This document shows, one piece after another, positions 12,853 through 24,589 of a stretch of DNA of 64,000 nt (the stretch's first letter is position 1; every line of letters starts with the position of its first letter). The position numbers were made by a program, and so were the translations under genes. Below the pieces are notes generated by a model that was not told the DNA's origin, ran no database searches, and was given only the letters and a program-made list of their open reading frames with translations. Location: NCBI RefSeq assembly GCF_008831285.2, contig NC_045149.1, positions 21,281,035-21,345,034 on the forward strand, in the 5' to 3' direction. This DNA is from Nymphaea colorata (lineage: Eukaryota > Streptophyta > Magnoliopsida > Nymphaeales > Nymphaeaceae).

Positions 12853-12956
12853 ATGCATGGACGTATGTAATGTTCAGAGTAGCAGTAAAAAAAAAAAAAG
12901 TTGTGAAAAGGCTAAAAGTTCAAAACAAATATTTAAAATGAAATTCCAATATATAT

Positions 12957-13001
<45 letters not shown>

Positions 13002-13094
13002 TCTTTTTGAAATCTTAGCATTTTCACTACCTTTTTTAGTTTTACAGAGGCTCTTTTTTTACTGCTACTATGAACATTACATACGTCCATGCAT
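12853..13094. mobile_element. Long foldback (MITE-like hairpin) centred on a TA repeat
   Basis: The left arm starting ATGCATGGACGTATGTAATG at 12853 is the reverse complement of the right arm ending CATTACATACGTCCATGCAT at 13094. Pairing continues inward with scattered mismatches through an AGTAGCAGTAAAAA segment and a TGAAAA-GCTAA-TTCAAAA segment up to the central TA run (about 12959-13000). The whole 242-bp unit can fold into one hairpin. It has no coding capacity. Confidence 0.8.
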
Positions 13095-13448
13095 GAGAGA
13101 GATTGAGGAATTGGTAAAAAGCAAACACCTAGGTCAGGGATAAAAATCAAGCCCATTGATTTTTTTGTTCAAAAACTATTTTAAATATAATATAAACATC
13201 TTAGTATATTTATAAATACTATTTTGATATAAAACATGTTGTGATTCAAATTGTTTTAATGAAAACTGTTATTTTTTTTTATTATCATGTCATCGGGAGT
13301 ATTCATTTTTTTATTATACAAACACCATTGAAGCCTAACAAATGAACAACTGAGTATATGTTTTGCATCAACTCGTTCTTAAGATCATATCAATTAGGTT
13401 AGATTGCAAAAAAAAAAAACACTTTAAAAATCAAAATCAAAGGGTCTC

Positions 13449-13643
<195 letters not shown>

Positions 13644-15829
13644 CAGTTTTACTCACATCACACAGTCCGCAAGGGGACTGTTTTGATGACCTGTAAAATT
13701 ATTTCTTAGTGCACTGCATCCACCCATTTTTGCACCTTGAAATTAAACAAGCTGAAACCGTTTACCTTCTGCACGAAAAAAAATAAAAAAAAGGAGGGCC
13801 GGCCGGAATCAACTTGACTCATTTTGGAGTTGAGAATTTTCTTATGCCGTACGCAAAAAGGAGTTTTTTTATTAAAATATTTTCTTGGCATTAAACAGCT
13901 CCAAAATAAAGTAAAGGGACGAGTAATAAATTTCTTCTTTCCTTTGGAACTAAGTAAACCTAACAATGTAGGGATGAGCAAAGACCTGATGATGGTAGTG
14001 ATAAGAAACAGGAAACATCAATGGCGCTATTTATTGTAGTCGAGTGCTTGCGCTGTTCATCATTTATTTTGGAACAAATTCCGCAACCAAACAAACCAGT
14101 TGTTCTCGTGTGTTGTGTGTTGTCAGAAGGGATCGAGGAAAGAACAGAGAGATGCCCTCAAGTGAGCATTGCTCTCAATTAATCCTTCAGCCATTAATGG
14201 CAGCCAATGGAACTCATCGATCTGATTATTTTTGCTAAAAAACAATACAAGCTTTTAGATAGACATGTCTCACTTACCATTTACCCGGATTCGATCGATT
14301 TAAATGATCTCTCTTTAAAATAAATATGATCAATGAGAAAGTTTTGAAGCTACCTTTCTGATAATCAATACAATGTTTTGGAATAAGACACACAGACTCT
14401 CTTTTTTTCCAAGCGTGTGAGTGAATCTTCGCGGTCCACCAGCTAAGCGTCTTAAATTAAAGACAAGTTTCATGACAGCGCGCTATTTTGTTGACGCTAA
14501 CGGAAACTCGAAGAATGGAGGTTTTATGCAAGAAGCAGTATGAGGTGATCATAACTCATAAAAGCAGACCTGCATTTTTCCCATTAAGTTCGATCGAATC
14601 TGTAGATAAAAAATACGAAAACTCAAAATTCATGGCACAGGCAGCTGTTCTTCCTGCAACGTGCATGTGGTTGAGAATAAATGACAGACACAGCAGATGC
14701 GAAGCTGTTCACTTTTAGATTTCTCGCCGCCTAGATGGGGTCTGTGCACCCGGTTAGGTGTGAAATTCATGAACAGATGGTTGTAACTTGCACGCAATGG
14801 CAGATCCAGAATCTGATTTTTTTTTTTTGAGAGTTTATTATCTTTTTCAAAATTTCTAAAAGGGTAAAAGTAATTTAAAAAAAATAGTAGGTAAAATTTT
14901 ATTTTTCAAAACATCAAGACTCGTAGTTCTTACTCAAGGAGTTTGAGGTTTAAATCTCCTGGTTGCTTATTCTTTTGAGCTGCGAATGGTGTAGAAAATT
15001 GAAGGATGTACCATATCTACTTAAGCTCTAAGCAAGCCAAAGCCTTAGAGGCATAAAAAATGAAAAGTTTATTTTCATTATACATTCATAGTTTTTCACC
15101 ATCAAAGGTCAGCATGGGCTTACTTACACAATGAAAATTAAACGAGCTGAAATAGTTGAAGTTCCTATGATCTTGGCAACGATAAGCATGGGAAACTAAA
15201 TCTGATTTTTATGGAAACATTTTCTTTTTCTTTTATCATTAATTTTGATTGATGTTGCTGAGATTCTTTTTTTTAATCTCTCTAAAATGGTTGTCTTTCA
15301 TCCTTATCGTTAACAAATACGGTTTTGATGATCTTATAGAGTGATGTGCCAACTTTTGTAAATTAGGTTAGTAGACGTACAACTGAAACACCAACTTTTG
15401 TCATGAGTATGCATTTGAATATTAAAACTTGGTCAGGAATGTTTTCGAAAATAACATGAAGATGAATGCCTCTCCTTTTCTGTCATTGGTGTGGAAAAAG
15501 GGAGACTTTACATGTTTCTCAGTAACTTATTAATGAATAAGACATCTCATGCCAATCATTTTTTAAATTAAATTCCGAAACCAGTTCCTTACAAGAAAAC
15601 ACAGCTAGATACTCTGCTCTTGGAAGAAAGCAGCAAATGAAGGGGGCCAAAGTTGTGAGCTCATTTATGATACTTTGTTGACTTTTTCCTCTTTTTTTGT
15701 CCCTATGGTATTATGGGCACTTAACTTGCAAGGAACCATAGTAAATTGAAAAACTCTGTTTCAACTAATAGAGGTAAAAGATATCCCTTGGCTCAAAAGT
15801 TACCAATACTTGTATCCCTAGTTAAGGGT
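13644..15829. other. No gene recognised
   Basis: Short frames on both strands have no recognisable features. Homopolymer A/T runs are common. No RNA gene or bounded repeat could be supported. Confidence 0.5.
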
Positions 15830-15984
15830 GGGCATCGGACCGGGCCCAAGCCATTGGCTTCAGGCAGGCTCGGGCCAAGAAAATAGCCTGCTCGAATTTT
15901 TTAAAAACTAATTTTAATTATATATATATATATATATGTTAATTGAAAAAAATAAATCAAACCTGGATTGGGCCCCCTCAGTTA
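15830..15984. repeat. GGGTGGGCATCGG(A)CCGGGCCC-type repeat fragment
   Basis: A GC-rich word GGGTGGGCATCGGACCGGGC starts near 15827. A similar GGGGTGGACATCGAGCCGGG recurs near 16106, inside copy B of the duplicated block. They look like ends of a dispersed repeat, but no termini can be defined. Confidence 0.4.
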
Positions 15985-17035
15985 ATTGATATATAATGCC
16001 ACATGGGATCCTAGAAAATCAATGAAAAGGGGAAATAATCTCCCTCGATTTCCTTATTATCAAAATGAAACAGGCAAAAAAAAGTCCAACAGACAGCTAT
16101 ATTTAGGGGTGGACATCGAGCCGGGTCGGCCCAACGATGCTAAAGGCTCTCTCACTGTATTACCACCCATAGATGCTAAAGATAGCACATGGCAATCCCC
16201 ATGCATACTTGCTGAGAATGTCTTGCACCCTTCTCATCCAAAACTCGCTACATAATAACAAACCTGAATTGATGAAAACCATGTTTACCAGTAAATGATA
16301 CACTTGGAAGTATGCAGGGAAATTACCTTGATAATTATTGCATTAGGTTAAGAGACAGGTTTAGCAAATAAGCTATTTCAAAATGGATTGAAAAAAGGTT
16401 AGCAACAAAAACAATATTTTTCCATGGAGTTTGATGATATTGCATAAAGTACGAATAAGTCATTTGGGTACTTTATTAAGGTCCTAGCTGTGTTGTCCTA
16501 CCGACAGACATAGAAAGCAGGTATTTGGACATACATGCATTATTTTTTGGTTAAACTAATTCAAACTACTCACTTTTACTTGATTTAGCTTGTTTCTAGC
16601 TCAGCTTTCATTCTACTTTTGCAAGGTATTGGTCATTAACATGTATTAATGCTTTTATTTATATTACTTGTTTATTTAAATGTTGCTTGTATTTTTTTTT
16701 TTTTTTTTGCATACATACATATAAAATCGTAAAGAAAAGAGAAATGTAAAACAGAGAAATAAAATCATGGAGAATGTAATCTCCTCTATATCTTGTAAAT
16801 AAAATTTTCATCATAGTGGAACTGGAACATTCTCCGCCAAGGGTTAGGTGTGGAGGAGTTGTGGACGCGAGAGTTTGCATCAGTAATCACGTTAATTTTT
16901 TGTTCTTTGTTTCTATTTCTTCCATCTCTGAAGTAATATGAGCTTCAGTCTTCTCTGATGCTCGTCTTTTCATTGTCAGTGAATAACCAACCTTTGTTAT
17001 CATTTTTTCTCACTAAAGGGTTTTTGTAGTGCAAG
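15985..17035. repeat. Duplicated block, copy B (see 3541-5700)
   Basis: Collinear with copy A: ATGGGATCCTAGAAAATCAA, CCAACAGACAGCT, TTACCACCCATAGATG, TGTCTTGCACCCTTCTCATCC, GGGTACTTTATTAAGGTCC, TATTGGTCATTAACATG, TGGAGAATGTAATCTCC and CACTAAAGGGTTTTTGTAGTGCAA. It lacks roughly 700 bp present in A (about 4680-5400), including the TA microsatellite and one unit of the internal tandem duplication. The plus-strand frame across TWQSPCILAENVLHP is similar in both copies, but no family is recognised. Confidence 0.75.
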
Positions 17036-17504
17036 CTTCTGCCCCGATTTAGGACAGAAGACTCCCCATTTCAGCAGTGCATCGTCTAACTTAGATTCTA
17101 TGCCCTACCACTCCATATTTAAAGATATATCATAGCACCTATGTGACGCTATTTTTTTTTCAAATTCTACATTAAATCTTGATTTTTTCCTGCTGTTTTT
17201 CAGATCATTTTACCGGAAATTATGAGGGGAATGGATGGTGTTTATGTATATTGTTCATATTTAAATTTTAGTCTATTTTGAAATTTGTAACATAAATCTA
17301 TATTATGCAATTCGCATGATATTTTTGTATATGAATTACGTTTCTCTAGATAATGTATTGTTTCTCTTTCTAGCTATCTCCTTCTATCGTATATTTATAT
17401 ATGACTGTTGCTACAACCTTTTAACAAAAGTTTTCAATGCTTGTATTGATGGTTTTTGCCATCACTAAAAATATATTTTCTTGTTGTGTACTTTCTTAAA
17501 AATA

Positions 17505-17730
17505 AATGTGGATGACATTGTTCTTACTGGAAACTGTGATTAGCAAATCTCTGTTAAGGACTGTGGACTTATTCACTACTTCCTTGGTATTGAAGCTGAT
17601 TTCGAGCATGAAATCTTATTCTTTCATAGAAAAATATATCTATGATATTTTGAACAGCGCTAGCATGCAAAAATTTGAAAAATATTTCTGCCTCTGTTAT
17701 AAGGCCCCTGCCAAGAAAAATTCCTAGCTC
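17505..17730 (+). pseudogene. Ty1/copia reverse-transcriptase relic
   Basis: The plus-strand frame from about 17505 reads NVDDIVLTGNCD, stop, QISVKDCG, LIHYFLGIEADFEHE. This is the copia RT catalytic YVDD region followed by the characteristic L-x-YFLGIE motif. A further KYIYDILNSASMQ-like match sits in a shifted frame just downstream. With in-frame stops and a frameshift, and no LTRs or integrase nearby, it is a dead fragment unrelated to the young element at 29875-33629. Confidence 0.8.
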
Positions 17731-17841
17731 TGCCTCGCCTGTGACCAGTCAATATTCATTTTTTTGAGAGACAAGAAGGTCACCCCCATCCAACGATTTG
17801 GTGTCAAATAAAGTAGTTGAGGATCTTACTGAAAATAATTG

Positions 17842-17953
<112 letters not shown>

Positions 17954-18069
17954 TTTCATTTGAAATCAGTTTGAGCTTGGCTTGAACTCGACAACTCTAC
18001 TAGGCACTAGAGCAACTTGAGTGTTCAACCATTGATATTTACTTCACTCCAATTTTGTCATTAGTACAT

Positions 18070-18450
18070 CCCAGCAGCAGAAGCAATTTTTGACTTGTGT
18101 GGCAATTGCCCACACAGACCTACACAAAATATTTATTTATTTACATTTTTAACTATTTTCTCATTTACATATCGGTTCCTCCTAAAAAATGTAAAATTTA
18201 AAATCTTAGTGTCCAGCAACGAGAAATTTCCGGCTAAGTAACTATTTCAAATCTGCATTAATTAGAAATGTCATATTCTTTTTTTATTATTATTAGGGCG
18301 CAGGCAATTATTAACAAGACTCAGAAATAGAGAAAAATAGAACTACTTCTGATACCAGCGATTTTTCATATCATTGCTTTTCTTTGGTGCAGTGGGCACC
18401 GTGCTCTGCGCTTGGATCGTTCAATTCGACGCCAATATTTCATGCTCCTG
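18070..18450. repeat. Dispersed repeat, copy 1 (others at 23640-23770 inverted and 24590-24935)
   Basis: Shares AATTGCCCACACAGACCTACACAA, the TATTTATTTATTTACAT stretch, TTCTCATTTACATA, and TTTCTTTGGTGCAGTGGGCACCGT with 24590-24935 over about 350 bp. It sits immediately downstream of the last HDZ-2 exon. The second full copy has no HD-Zip exon beside it, so this is better read as a dispersed element than as part of a gene duplication. Confidence 0.75.
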
Positions 18451-18524
18451 GGCTCCGGCACGTATTCAAACTGAGCAAATGGTGTCCATCCAAGCAATGA
18501 TTTGTTCATTCGCGCTTTTCAATT

Positions 18525-21500
18525 TCACATGGTTGAGTTAATGCCGGCACCATGCATGGCGCTCTGGTTCATCAAGTTCTCGATCATCATCTCGAAGTAT
18601 GCTGAGAGGCTTTCCGTCCAACGCCGAGCTCCAAACGTCCTTCCGGTGAACACCGGCTCGTTAAGGATGATCTGGTAAAGCGCCCGGTCCTCGATTTCTG
18701 CATGCTCTACCCACGTAACCTGCGTCGCATCCAATTCATGTTCTTGAACCTTTGAAAAAGAAAGACAAGAAGATTTCTTTTTTTCCCAAAAAGACAATTT
18801 AAGTGAACGTGAGAAACATATATATGTGAATTTAATTTATTTGATTTGATGAATTGTGATGTGTCATGTACATAAAATGAATTAAGTCAAATGATTAATG
18901 TCCTTTACTCTTTTTGAGAAAGATAACGACTTTCATTTTCTACTGAGTGACTCTATCGTTTCGTCTATCTACTTTTTCTCTACTCATCTTATTTTGTTTT
19001 ATTGTGTTGTTGTCTTGTATATTTCTTTTTTCTATTTTATTTTTACGGTTTGTTCTTGTATCTATAAGACTTCTTGTCTCCAAATTTTTGTTATGCATTT
19101 TGTCTACAAATTTTTGTTATGCATTCACGCCTTATCGGCTTATACATGACATTTAACATAATCCGCATATTTAAGTAGTAGTCATACAATACATGCAACA
19201 TGAGAATGGATAAGTCAAAACTTATACATATATAAAAAGGTGTAAATCAGGTTTGACCTAAGTCATCCATGTAGGACATAAGTAGGGCAGTATAATGAGT
19301 TGAACCAACTTGAGCTCGCCCAGTTAAGCTCAACTTGTCTAAACAAATCAAACTCAAAATTAACTGAAAATTCGAGCTCATACAAGAGTTGAGTTCGAGT
19401 TACATGAACTCAATTTGATTAAACTTGAGTAAACTCATTTAATCTAGGGTTCTTTTGTCTTTTGTAATTTTCAAACTTAAATTCAAGGAAAAAAATCAAG
19501 TCAAATGAGGAGTTGATAAACTAGCATCAACGAGTCAAGCTGGAGCAGGGACTTGGTCTATCAAATTGACCTCAAGCACAGCAATATATAAATCAAAGCG
19601 AGTCTAGATTATCAAGCTCAAGCTCGAGTTACAGTCATAGGTATAAGAAATAGAATGGATCAATTCGAAACCCACCAGAGTAATGTATACCTTATCTACA
19701 TGGGAGTATACCTTATCTACATTACCACGAATCCTAACAAATTCGGCTTAATTTTGTCTTTAATTCTTTCTTTCTTAAATGAGGCTTAATCAACACAATT
19801 AAAATGAAAATTAGAGAGAAAATAAAAGTAATCACTCGTAGGACTTTGAAATTTCCAAATATATGTTGCCGCGAGCAGCAAAAATTGAAATGATGAAAAT
19901 AGCTTCACCTCAGAGCGTCCATCTGAATGGTCTCGGATGACGAGGCCGGAAGGGAACCGCCTGTAGCCGTTGGAGGAGGCGGCGGCGCCGCCGTGGACAG
20001 TGTAGTTCAAGCCGTCGAGCGGGAAGTCCACCACCACCCACAGTCCCTCCATCTCCAAGTAATTGCTTGAGCGTAGAAAGTACAGCTCCCTCGCCCCCAC
20101 CAGCGGCGGCGGAAGCAGGAACTCAGCATTCATCTGCAACACAGACAATTAACGATCTCAGCCGAGAGAAGCTTATCATAAAGATCTCAGCCGAGAGAAG
20201 CTTATCATAAAGAGGTGTTTGATGGGCATGGAAAAATTTTCTCATGTATATTTGCGTGGAAGAAAAGGAGCTTATCTCCACATGACACCTTAGCAACAAG
20301 TAGAGGAAAATTTTTTAGTAAACTTTCTTTTTTATTTAACGAACAAAGCATACAGTTTTTTTCTTGGTTTCTTTGTGCTAGGAAAGATGTCTGACTGTTT
20401 GGTTCTCGAGTTTCATGTGCTAAATTAGGCAAGAGAGGACTACGATACAGACTTGCAGTACTTGGATACTGACTTACCAGTTGAAGGGAGCCATTGCCCA
20501 TGTCTCCTACACCGGCTGCTATTACTTCAACAGTCCTCGCTTGTGCCACTATGGAAGGAAACATCTTCATCCACGTCTTCTGTGATTGCCAAAATCAAAG
20601 ACAATGTATAACAAGCTCATACATGTGATACTCAAGCATGAATATTTGGAGATTGGAGTGATAGATAGAAATAGATTTACCACATCCAGGAAGGAGCGGA
20701 CGATAGTTGCAGAGTTGGAGGAAACCATGGTCCTGTCCCTAGAAGCCTCGATCCTTGGATCACCAGTACTTCGCCTGGAAGCTGTAACAGTCCACTCCGG
20801 GAAGGCATTGTAGTACTCTTCCATGTTCAGGATCTCGTTGCCCCCTTCTCCCGCCATCAACCACAGGGGCTCACCACCTTGTGCCATTCTCAAGAGCTGA
20901 TGAGCAGCGGTCATCGCCAAATCGAGGGCCCTCACCTTCTCCGACTCCGGCAAGCTGACCCCCACGAATTCCGGCAGGATTGCGGTGAACGGAACCAGGC
21001 ATGATGAAGAGGCCATTGGCGGCTCATCATACCCTGTATAACTGCCTATTTCCAAGCCTAGAGAAGGCTCAACTGGCGTAGGGATGTGGTGGGGTTGGCT
21101 GTCGTTGCGCAGATTAATGATCTGTGCCCACCAAGAAGATGACTATTACTGTTTGCATTAATTTAACATGGTTCTAAGCAGCCAAGAATAGTGCAAGAGA
21201 GGTGGACTCAGAAGGAATATTAGCTTAAATGATGGTGGCTCCGTCGTTAAATAGCTTGGGACCTAATAAACTTCTTTGTGGCCTAATGATTATACCAATG
21301 ACAACATAATATCATTAATGCATGACATTATATGAAATTTTCGATTTTGGGTTCATGTTTTGCCTATAATTCGACTAAAGCAACTTTTCTAATAAAAACT
21401 GCCAAACATAACCATGAAGTAAACTTCTCCTAATTGGGGAGAAAAAGCTAAAATAGTAAGAATGTAATCTAATGATACAAGATAATTAAACAAAAAAAGG

Positions 21501-22010
21501 CGCAGCCAACGTCTTTTGTTTCCCATGATAACAAAAGTTCATTTTAAGTTTTTATTTGACAGTGCCTAGGGAAAGTGTGATATTATTAGGAAAAACACAA
21601 AAAATGAATTAGTATGAATGTTTCATTATGCTAAATGCTACTTCTAGTATTATATGTCATACCATTTACTATAAATACTGGAAAAATATTTCACAGGAGG
21701 AACGAACAACAAAACTTGGAGTCCATACAGTGAAATAACATACTGAGAGAGAGAGAGAGAGAGAAAGAGAGTTATGTTAACCTTTTCTTTAAGGCGTGTG
21801 TTCTCCATGTGGAGACACCGTAGTTCGTTTGTCATATTTGCAGCTAAAGAACCGTCACACACACAGCAATTGCTTTCTTTGCTAGACATTAAAGCCATCT
21901 GAAGGATGTAATTCTCAACTTTGAGCTTCTGATTTTCTTTCTTCAGTCTTTCGTGTTCCAGCCGTTCTTGTGTTGTCTGGTGACAAACAAACTCTTTCAG
22001 CATCTTTCTC

Positions 22011-22092
<82 letters not shown>

Positions 22093-23308
22093 TAAGAATT
22101 TATAAATTATACAAATTGATTATAATATGTTTGATCAATTTGATTGGCACTTCACAAAGTACTATACGTAAAGTATATTGATAAAAATGTAAATAATGAC
22201 GTGAACTTTACTTTAAAAAGGTAATTTTGCATGTACCACTTTATAGTCCATCAATAGGTTGAACGAATATATTGTACATAATCAGTATACACATCTTTCC
22301 ACAAAGTACTATATGTAAAATTTTATTGATAAAAACATAAATAATGACATGAACGTTACTTAAAAAAGGTAATTTTGCATGTACCATTTCCTAGTCCAAC
22401 AATTAGGTTGAATGAATATATGGTGCATAATCAGTATACACATCTTTCATCCGTTCACATAACTTAAAACAACTAGGCTGATTGGATATAGATTGGAATA
22501 TACATCTTTCATTCATCCATTTACGTATGGTACCTTCTCATGGGTCCGGCGATTTTGAAACCAAAATTTTATCTGGAGAGTTGTCAAACCGACGTCCTGG
22601 CTAAGAATTTGACGCTGTTTCTCATTAGGGTGTGTGCACTCCCTAAACAACCTGCACCGCATGCAAGCTTGAAATGTGAGAGCAGAAAGACAACAATTTG
22701 CAGAGTCTGCATAAATAAGAACGCCGTGATCTATAGAGAAGAAGAGCCCTGTGAAGGTGCACGATCGTATCCCGTAACGTCGCTTCTAGTTTATTAAGTA
22801 ACAGGAAGGAAAATTTTCTGTTCTTCTAAGCAATTCAGGAAGGAAAAATATGCTCATTTTCTGTTTGGATTTTACTTGTTCATTTTCTCAATCTGCTGCT
22901 CCGTGTGCCTATGACAACGTGCCTTCGGGGCCGCCAGATCTTCCCTGCTGTCAGCAGTGTGATTATTACTGGAGCTGCAGTCTTGCGCCTTACATATTTC
23001 TGGCGGTTCAGTGTTGTTCTATGGAAACCAAAAAGAAGAAAACTCAGTTCTCAGACTAAAATCATTGGAAAAGGAAGAACAAATTAAAAGAGAGAATTCT
23101 TCTTCTTCTTTCTGCAAAATAGTTAATCGTTGACGATACAAAGAATCTTTAATGCCCATTTTGCAGAGGAACATACCCCAACATCAACACATAACAATTT
23201 AACCAGAAAACTTGTTTTCACCTTCTCCCTCAGTAGGAAAACGAACAACAACCAGATAACAACAGCAGAGAAAGTATTTTTCAGACAAAAAGGAAACTTC
23301 ACCTCCAT
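18525..23308 (-). CDS. HDZ-2: class IV HD-Zip/START protein lacking the C-terminal half (eight exons, 484 aa)
   Basis: A plant epidermal-type transcription factor family member. Exons: 23308-23303 (ATG GAG, donor GTGAAG), 23018-22876, 22651-22534, 21976-21782, 21121-20681, 20579-20478, 20133-19909 and 18749-18525. All have GT..AG borders and matching phases. Residues about 35-93 form the homeodomain, with CHRHT, CTHPNEK and IKFWFQNRR; about 90-154 the zipper with a CCVC (CxxC) loop; about 219 onward the START domain ([41 protein letters not shown]). The homeodomain exon is 118 bp, the same as in HDZ-1. Family members are usually 700-850 aa. Here a stop after GINSTM removes the whole region C-terminal to START, and no further exon is found down to 3 kb. 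The homeodomain N-arm (PKARCHRHT rather than KKRYHRHT) and helix-3 end (RRTHEK rather than RRTQMK/LK) are unusual. It may be a truncated functional regulator or an early pseudogene; no internal stop or frameshift was seen. The two-codon first exon is the least certain part. Confidence 0.82.
19275..19640. repeat. GAGCTCGA-type repeat copy within last HDZ-2 intron
   Basis: Contains AACTTGAGCTCGCCCAGTTAAGCTC, GAGTTCGAGTTACATGAACTC and TCAAGCTCAAGCTCGAGTT, matching the interior words of the 7728-8181 element. It lies in the intron between HDZ-2 exons 7 and 8 (18750-19908). Confidence 0.55.
20154..20211. repeat. Perfect 29-bp tandem duplication in HDZ-2 intron
   Basis: Two identical adjacent copies of a 29-bp unit beginning GATCTCAGCCGAGAGAAGC, 21 bp upstream (transcript sense) of HDZ-2 exon 7. 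Identity implies a recent duplication. Confidence 0.95.
22014..22091. repeat. (TA)n-(CA)n microsatellite in HDZ-2 intron
   Basis: A TA run of about 68 bp followed by CACACACACA, within the intron separating the homeodomain and zipper exons. Confidence 0.95.
22153..22448. repeat. Diverged tandem duplication, period 147 bp, in HDZ-2 intron
   Basis: CACAAAGTACTATACGTAAA at 22153 recurs at 22300 as CACAAAGTACTATATGTAAA. Both units continue through AAAAAGGTAATTTTGCATGT and end with ATAATCAGTATACACATCTT. It is non-coding and lies between HDZ-2 exons 3 and 4. Confidence 0.9.
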
Positions 23309-23639
23309 TTGGTGCCTGAACTGAAGCTGTAGGAAGCAAGAAATGGTATTGCTGCCCTCTGGTCTCCCAATCACAAACACAAACCGACCCAAAAATGGTG
23401 AGTATATTTGTTGAGGGTTTATTTGGTGAGCTCAGTGCATATAACCAGCGTTGGGTAAAAATATCTCAAAATGGAGTCTCGAAAAACGAGCCATACGTGG
23501 TGCCAAAAAGGGAAAAAAATGGGAACGCCATTAAAGAAGAAGAAGGCCTAAGATTTCAAATCCACTTCAAGGGATGATCTTATGAGTAGGTGGACGGCAA
23601 CATTAAGTATCAAAGCCAGAAAATTTTTTTAAGAGCTAT

Positions 23640-23770
23640 GCTGGTACTTTAAAATTATAAATTTTCAGGGTCACCGAGATGCAAATAAGCAAATGGCTGT
23701 AAAGTACTAATATGTAAATAAACAATTTATGTGGGTCCATATGGGTAATTGCCCACACAAACCCACATGA
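23640..23770. repeat. Dispersed repeat, inverted partial copy
   Basis: The reverse complement reads TGTGGGCAATTACCCATATGG...TTTATTTACAT...CATTTGCTTATTTGCAT, aligning with 18090-18200 and 24610-24700. It lies upstream of HDZ-2. Confidence 0.6.
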
Positions 23771-23847
23771 GTTTGGGCCGACCACTCTTTCAAGGGGCCT
23801 TTGCATGAAGTCCAGGCTCAACCTAAGTGGGTCATTTAAAGGAACTA

Positions 23848-23850
<3 letters not shown>

Positions 23851-23930
<80 letters not shown>
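23851..23930. repeat. (CT)n-(TA)n compound microsatellite
   Basis: A CT run of about 34 bp passes directly into a TA run of about 48 bp, roughly 550 bp upstream of the HDZ-2 start. Confidence 0.95.
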
Positions 23931-23933
<3 letters not shown>

Positions 23934-24589
23934 CAATTTACATAAACTTGTGCTGCTTTCAACCGATCTATCTAATTAGAAGGATTGGCTAAGTACTGAA
24001 GACTAAAGCTCATTTGAACATGAAAGCTGCTTAATTTAGATAAAACCTTAAAGTGGTAGGGAATGCATCTTTAAGTTGATCAGCCTAGGTAATTAACACT
24101 TAGATTTTGATCTCTGAAGCTGTTTATAGCAACCTTAACTTCGATTGAAAACAGAAATTTGGTCTCTCTCTTAATAGGGAATTAAACAGACAACCGAACA
24201 AAAATCGATGAATTCCATGTAAACGACAATCCATGAAAACAATTCGGATAAATTAAAGATGATTAAGTTAAGTAGCTTAATCTTCATGCCCAGTATGATC
24301 GCATCCACGTAAGTGACGATCCACGGAAGCAGTTTCTTCAAATTAATAACAATTAAGTTAAGTAGCTTCGTCTTCAGGCATAGTGAAATCATTTGTTTTC
24401 GATAAATACTTCAATCAATGATTATTTAGATCATACTCATTTCATTAACCAGGCTTTATAGGGTAATATATATACATTATATATGTAAGAACTTATGAAA
24501 TGAACAAGGTGTGTGTAGTATTTCCAACCACTATCGTTTCATATTTACTTTGCATTAATTTTGTTAATGCTATGTTCCAGTGGCAGAGG
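23931..24589. other. No gene recognised
   Basis: AT-rich. A short imperfect direct repeat around AGCTTAATCTTCA/AGCTTCGTCTTCA (24240-24390) is visible. No coding signal. Confidence 0.45.

Noticed and set aside
22540-22797. Plus-strand frame of 85 codons
   Set aside because: It is the shadow of the HDZ-2 homeodomain exon on the opposite strand.
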